Shown: positions 62,463 through 64,000 of the stretch, in pieces
Layout: each line of letters opens with the position of its first letter
Position numbering within the stretch: position 1 is the stretch's first letter
The notes under the pieces: generated by a model
Database searches by the model: none
Told to the model about the DNA's origin: nothing
What the model saw: only the letters and a program-made list of their open reading frames with translations
Program-made: the position numbers and the translations under genes
From: Noviherbaspirillum saxi
GTDB taxonomy: Bacteria; Pseudomonadota; Gammaproteobacteria; Burkholderiales; Burkholderiaceae_D
Direction: 5' to 3'
Length of the DNA: 64,000 bases
NCBI RefSeq assembly: GCF_003591035.1
Contig: NZ_QYUO01000001.1
Location: forward strand, 1,426,001-1,490,000

Positions 62463-62774
62463 ATGCGTTTAATCACCGTCAGTCTTGCGGCATTACTTAT
62501 CCTGATCCAGATCCCTTTGTGGATGGGTAAGGGAGGGTGGTTGCGTGTATGGGATCTGGACAAGCAGGTTTCCGCGGCTCAGAAGAAGAACGAAGAACTC
62601 AAGGCCCGTAACGCGAAGCTTAATTCCGAAGTCAAGGATCTGCGGGATGGCACCGGCGCCGTTGAAGAACGCGCCCGTTATGAGCTGGGCATGATCAAGG
62701 ATGGCGAGATTTTTATCCAGATTCTGCAGCCGAATGGTGCTCAGCCTGCCCCGGCTAGAGCAGTTTCACCCTGA
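62463..62774 (+). CDS. ftsB: Cell division protein FtsB
   Basis: The 103-residue protein has one N-terminal membrane helix ([19 protein letters not shown]), a coiled coil ([46 protein letters not shown]) and the FtsB sequence [11 protein letters not shown]. It bridges FtsL and FtsQ in the divisome. The last residues (ARAVSP) and the stop codon are encoded within the left end of the repeat at 62754-62917, so the C-terminus may have been altered by its arrival. Confidence 0.94.
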   Translation: MRLITVSLAALLILIQIPLWMGKGGWLRVWDLDKQVSAAQKKNEELKARNAKLNSEVKDLRDGTGAVEERARYELGMIKDGEIFIQILQPNGAQPAPARAVSP

Positions 62775-62917
62775 CTTGCCAGGCGAGGCCGAGGCGATTT
62801 GGCTGTGGAACAAGGCGCGGCGACGCGACATGGCTAGCCATGGCAAGGAGGCGTAACGCCGTGCCGCAGGCAAATCGTCCGGCATCGACGGCACAGTCAG
62901 GGTGAAATTGCTCTAGC
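62754..62917. repeat. Palindromic dispersed repeat, copy 2 (MITE-like)
   Basis: The ends are 23-base inverted repeats (62754-62776 and 62895-62917) with one G-T-type mismatch. Further pairs follow: GATTTGGCTG with CAGGCAAATC, GGCG with CGCC, ACGC with GCGT, and a central perfect CATGGC-TA-GCCATG (62829-62842). It shares the core layout and the segment AGGAKGYGYAACG with the copy at 24299-24458, yet the outer and central arms differ in sequence. The left end contains the ftsB stop codon. No coding capacity is seen. Confidence 0.8.
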
Positions 62918-62985
62918 GTCGCCCCGGCCCCTCAAGCTGACTGAAATCAACTACTGCGTACGCTCACTAAGACCTCAGCCCGTCA

Positions 62986-63921
62986 TTAATGTTTTACATT
63001 GCCTGCCGGTTGAATTGCATCGCTGGTATGTTCCGTGGCGAACAACTGCGCACAATCCACCTTATCGAAGTCATAATGCTGGCCGCAAAAATCGCAGTCG
63101 ATTGCCAGTTTGCCCAAGTCCTCCAGAGCGGAATCGACCTCCGGCTTGCCCAGCATCTTGAGCATGTTGCCGACTTTCTCCCGATTGCAGCTGCAATAGA
63201 ATGAGGGATGGCGCGGCTCGAATACGCGTATCGTCTCTTCCCAGAACAGTCGATGCATCAAGGTGTTGATATCGGTCGCCAGCATTTCATCCCTGCGTAG
63301 CGTCGATGCAAGCATCACGGTGTGATGCCAGGCTTCCGCATCCTCGCTGCCCGGTGCGCCGATTCCGCCTTCCTTCGGCAGTTTCTGTAGCAGCAGGCCA
63401 CGCGAGACCGTCGCGTCCGCTGCCAGCCAAAGCTTGGTATCAAGCTGTTCGGAGCGCAGCATGTAGTTTTCGATCACGACCGCGACCGTATCGCCGTCCA
63501 GCGGTACGATGCCCTGGTAAGGCTGCTGGCCAGGCAGTTTTTCCTTCGGGTCCAGCGTGATGACGAAACGACCGTGGCCGTGAAGATTCACCAGTTCCGT
63601 CAGCGTAGCGTCATCGGCGATCACGACGTCGTCAGCCAGTTTTGCCGTCGCACGCAACTGCAGGTCCGAATCGCATTCCACGACCAGCAGACGTACCGGC
63701 CCATCACCATGCATCTGCATGATCAACATGCCGTTGAACTTGAGATTGGCCGACAGCAAAGCTGCCGCCGCTATCATCTCGCCCAGCAAGGTGCGGACAG
63801 CGGTGGGATAAGCTTTCCGCGCCTGCACTTGTTTCCAGGTTTCCGAGATTTCGACAAATTCACCGCGTACGGCGGCATTCTCGAAAATAAATCGTTGCAG
63901 CGTATCCATTGTTTCCATCAT
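62986..63921 (-). CDS. hslO: Redox-regulated chaperone Hsp33
   Basis: The 311-residue protein starts at ATG 63921, overlapping the previous stop as TAATG; ATG 63918 and ATG 63909 are in-frame alternatives. The N-terminal substrate domain (LLSANLKFNGMLIMQMHGDGPVRLLVVECDSDLQLRATA) is followed by the zinc-binding redox switch with cysteines in YCSCNREKV and CDFCGQHYDF. Under oxidation the zinc is lost, disulfides form and the chaperone is turned on. Confidence 0.96.
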   Translation of the reverse strand: MMETMDTLQRFIFENAAVRGEFVEISETWKQVQARKAYPTAVRTLLGEMIAAAALLSANLKFNGMLIMQMHGDGPVRLLVVECDSDLQLRATAKLADDVVIADDATLTELVNLHGHGRFVITLDPKEKLPGQQPYQGIVPLDGDTVAVVIENYMLRSEQLDTKLWLAADATVSRGLLLQKLPKEGGIGAPGSEDAEAWHHTVMLASTLRRDEMLATDINTLMHRLFWEETIRVFEPRHPSFYCSCNREKVGNMLKMLGKPEVDSALEDLGKLAIDCDFCGQHYDFDKVDCAQLFATEHTSDAIQPAGNVKH

Positions 63922-64000
63922 TACCCGATTCGTTTTAACTCTTGCTTGAACAGTTGGCCGCGCTTGACGTAATTGCCCGTGTTGCGATGCATGCGCGCTA
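63921..64000 (-). CDS. 3' end of a gene upstream of hslO, possibly a gamma-carbonic anhydrase family protein
   Basis: Reading the minus strand, the frame is open from the window edge to TAA (63921-63923), ending ARMHRNTGNYVKRGQLFKQELKRIG. The stop overlaps the hslO start by one base. A gamma-class carbonic anhydrase-like gene often precedes hslO in related betaproteobacteria and has this kind of C-terminus, but 25 residues are not enough to be sure. Confidence 0.45.
   Translation of the reverse strand, partial: ARMHRNTGNYVKRGQLFKQELKRIG

Overview
The window is about 64 kb of a GC-rich (high 50s percent by eye), densely coded bacterial chromosome. Gene content and order point to a betaproteobacterium of the order Burkholderiales, most likely Oxalobacteraceae or a close relative. 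The supporting markers are kynBUA with a divergent Lrp-type kynR, the iscR-iscS-iscU-iscA-hscB-hscA-fdx-iscX order, lysS-prfB-recJ, lolC-lolD-tatD-comEC, pyrG-kdsA-eno-ftsB, and phaB with a phasin. The family-level placement is inference from layout, not from a search. I saw no phage, plasmid, insertion sequence with a transposase, or CRISPR array.

Layout. 1-8915: the end of a periplasmic binding protein, then livHMGF, an aldehyde dehydrogenase, an SDR, a zinc alcohol dehydrogenase and a stand-alone citrate-lyase-alpha-like CoA-transferase, closely spaced and probably one uptake-and-oxidation operon. 9066-12250: a small membrane protein and an AlgI/AlgJ-like O-acetylation pair. 12422-16761: a possible 47-residue membrane protein, a YgiQ-type radical SAM protein, two small envelope proteins and a coiled-coil protein. 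16896-18769: minCDE. 19120-22468: tryptophan to anthranilate (kynBUA) and its regulator. 22690-24292: phaB and a phasin, followed by a palindromic repeat. 24623-28861: an FNR-like regulator, a response regulator with a kinase homologue, and a DUF2721 protein. 29221-35224: a DUF938 methyltransferase, tRNA-Asn, an aminotransferase, uvrB, a UNG-like protein and a low-molecular-weight phosphatase. 35505-42478: an exported protein, then the isc operon. 42559-45117: an orphan PAS kinase and a glycine-zipper protein. 45350-51015: lysS, prfB (with its programmed frameshift), recJ and an unknown gene. 51155-58298: lolCD, tatD, comEC, a hydrolase and an LpxR-like protein. 58433-62774: pyrG, kdsA, eno, ftsB, then a second copy of the palindromic repeat. 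62986-64000: hslO and the tail of another gene.

Most of the window is housekeeping: Fe-S assembly, cell division placement, DNA repair, translation, lipoprotein sorting, CTP, KDO and glycolysis. The least ordinary items are two diverged copies of one palindromic repeat family whose central stem differs between copies but stays perfectly paired, a histidine kinase homologue with Tyr in place of the phosphoacceptor His, a UNG-fold protein without the catalytic Asp next to uvrB, an FNR-type regulator with only two of the four cluster cysteines, an AlgJ-like protein with Trp at the expected Asp, and the liv-dehydrogenase-CitF cluster of unknown substrate.
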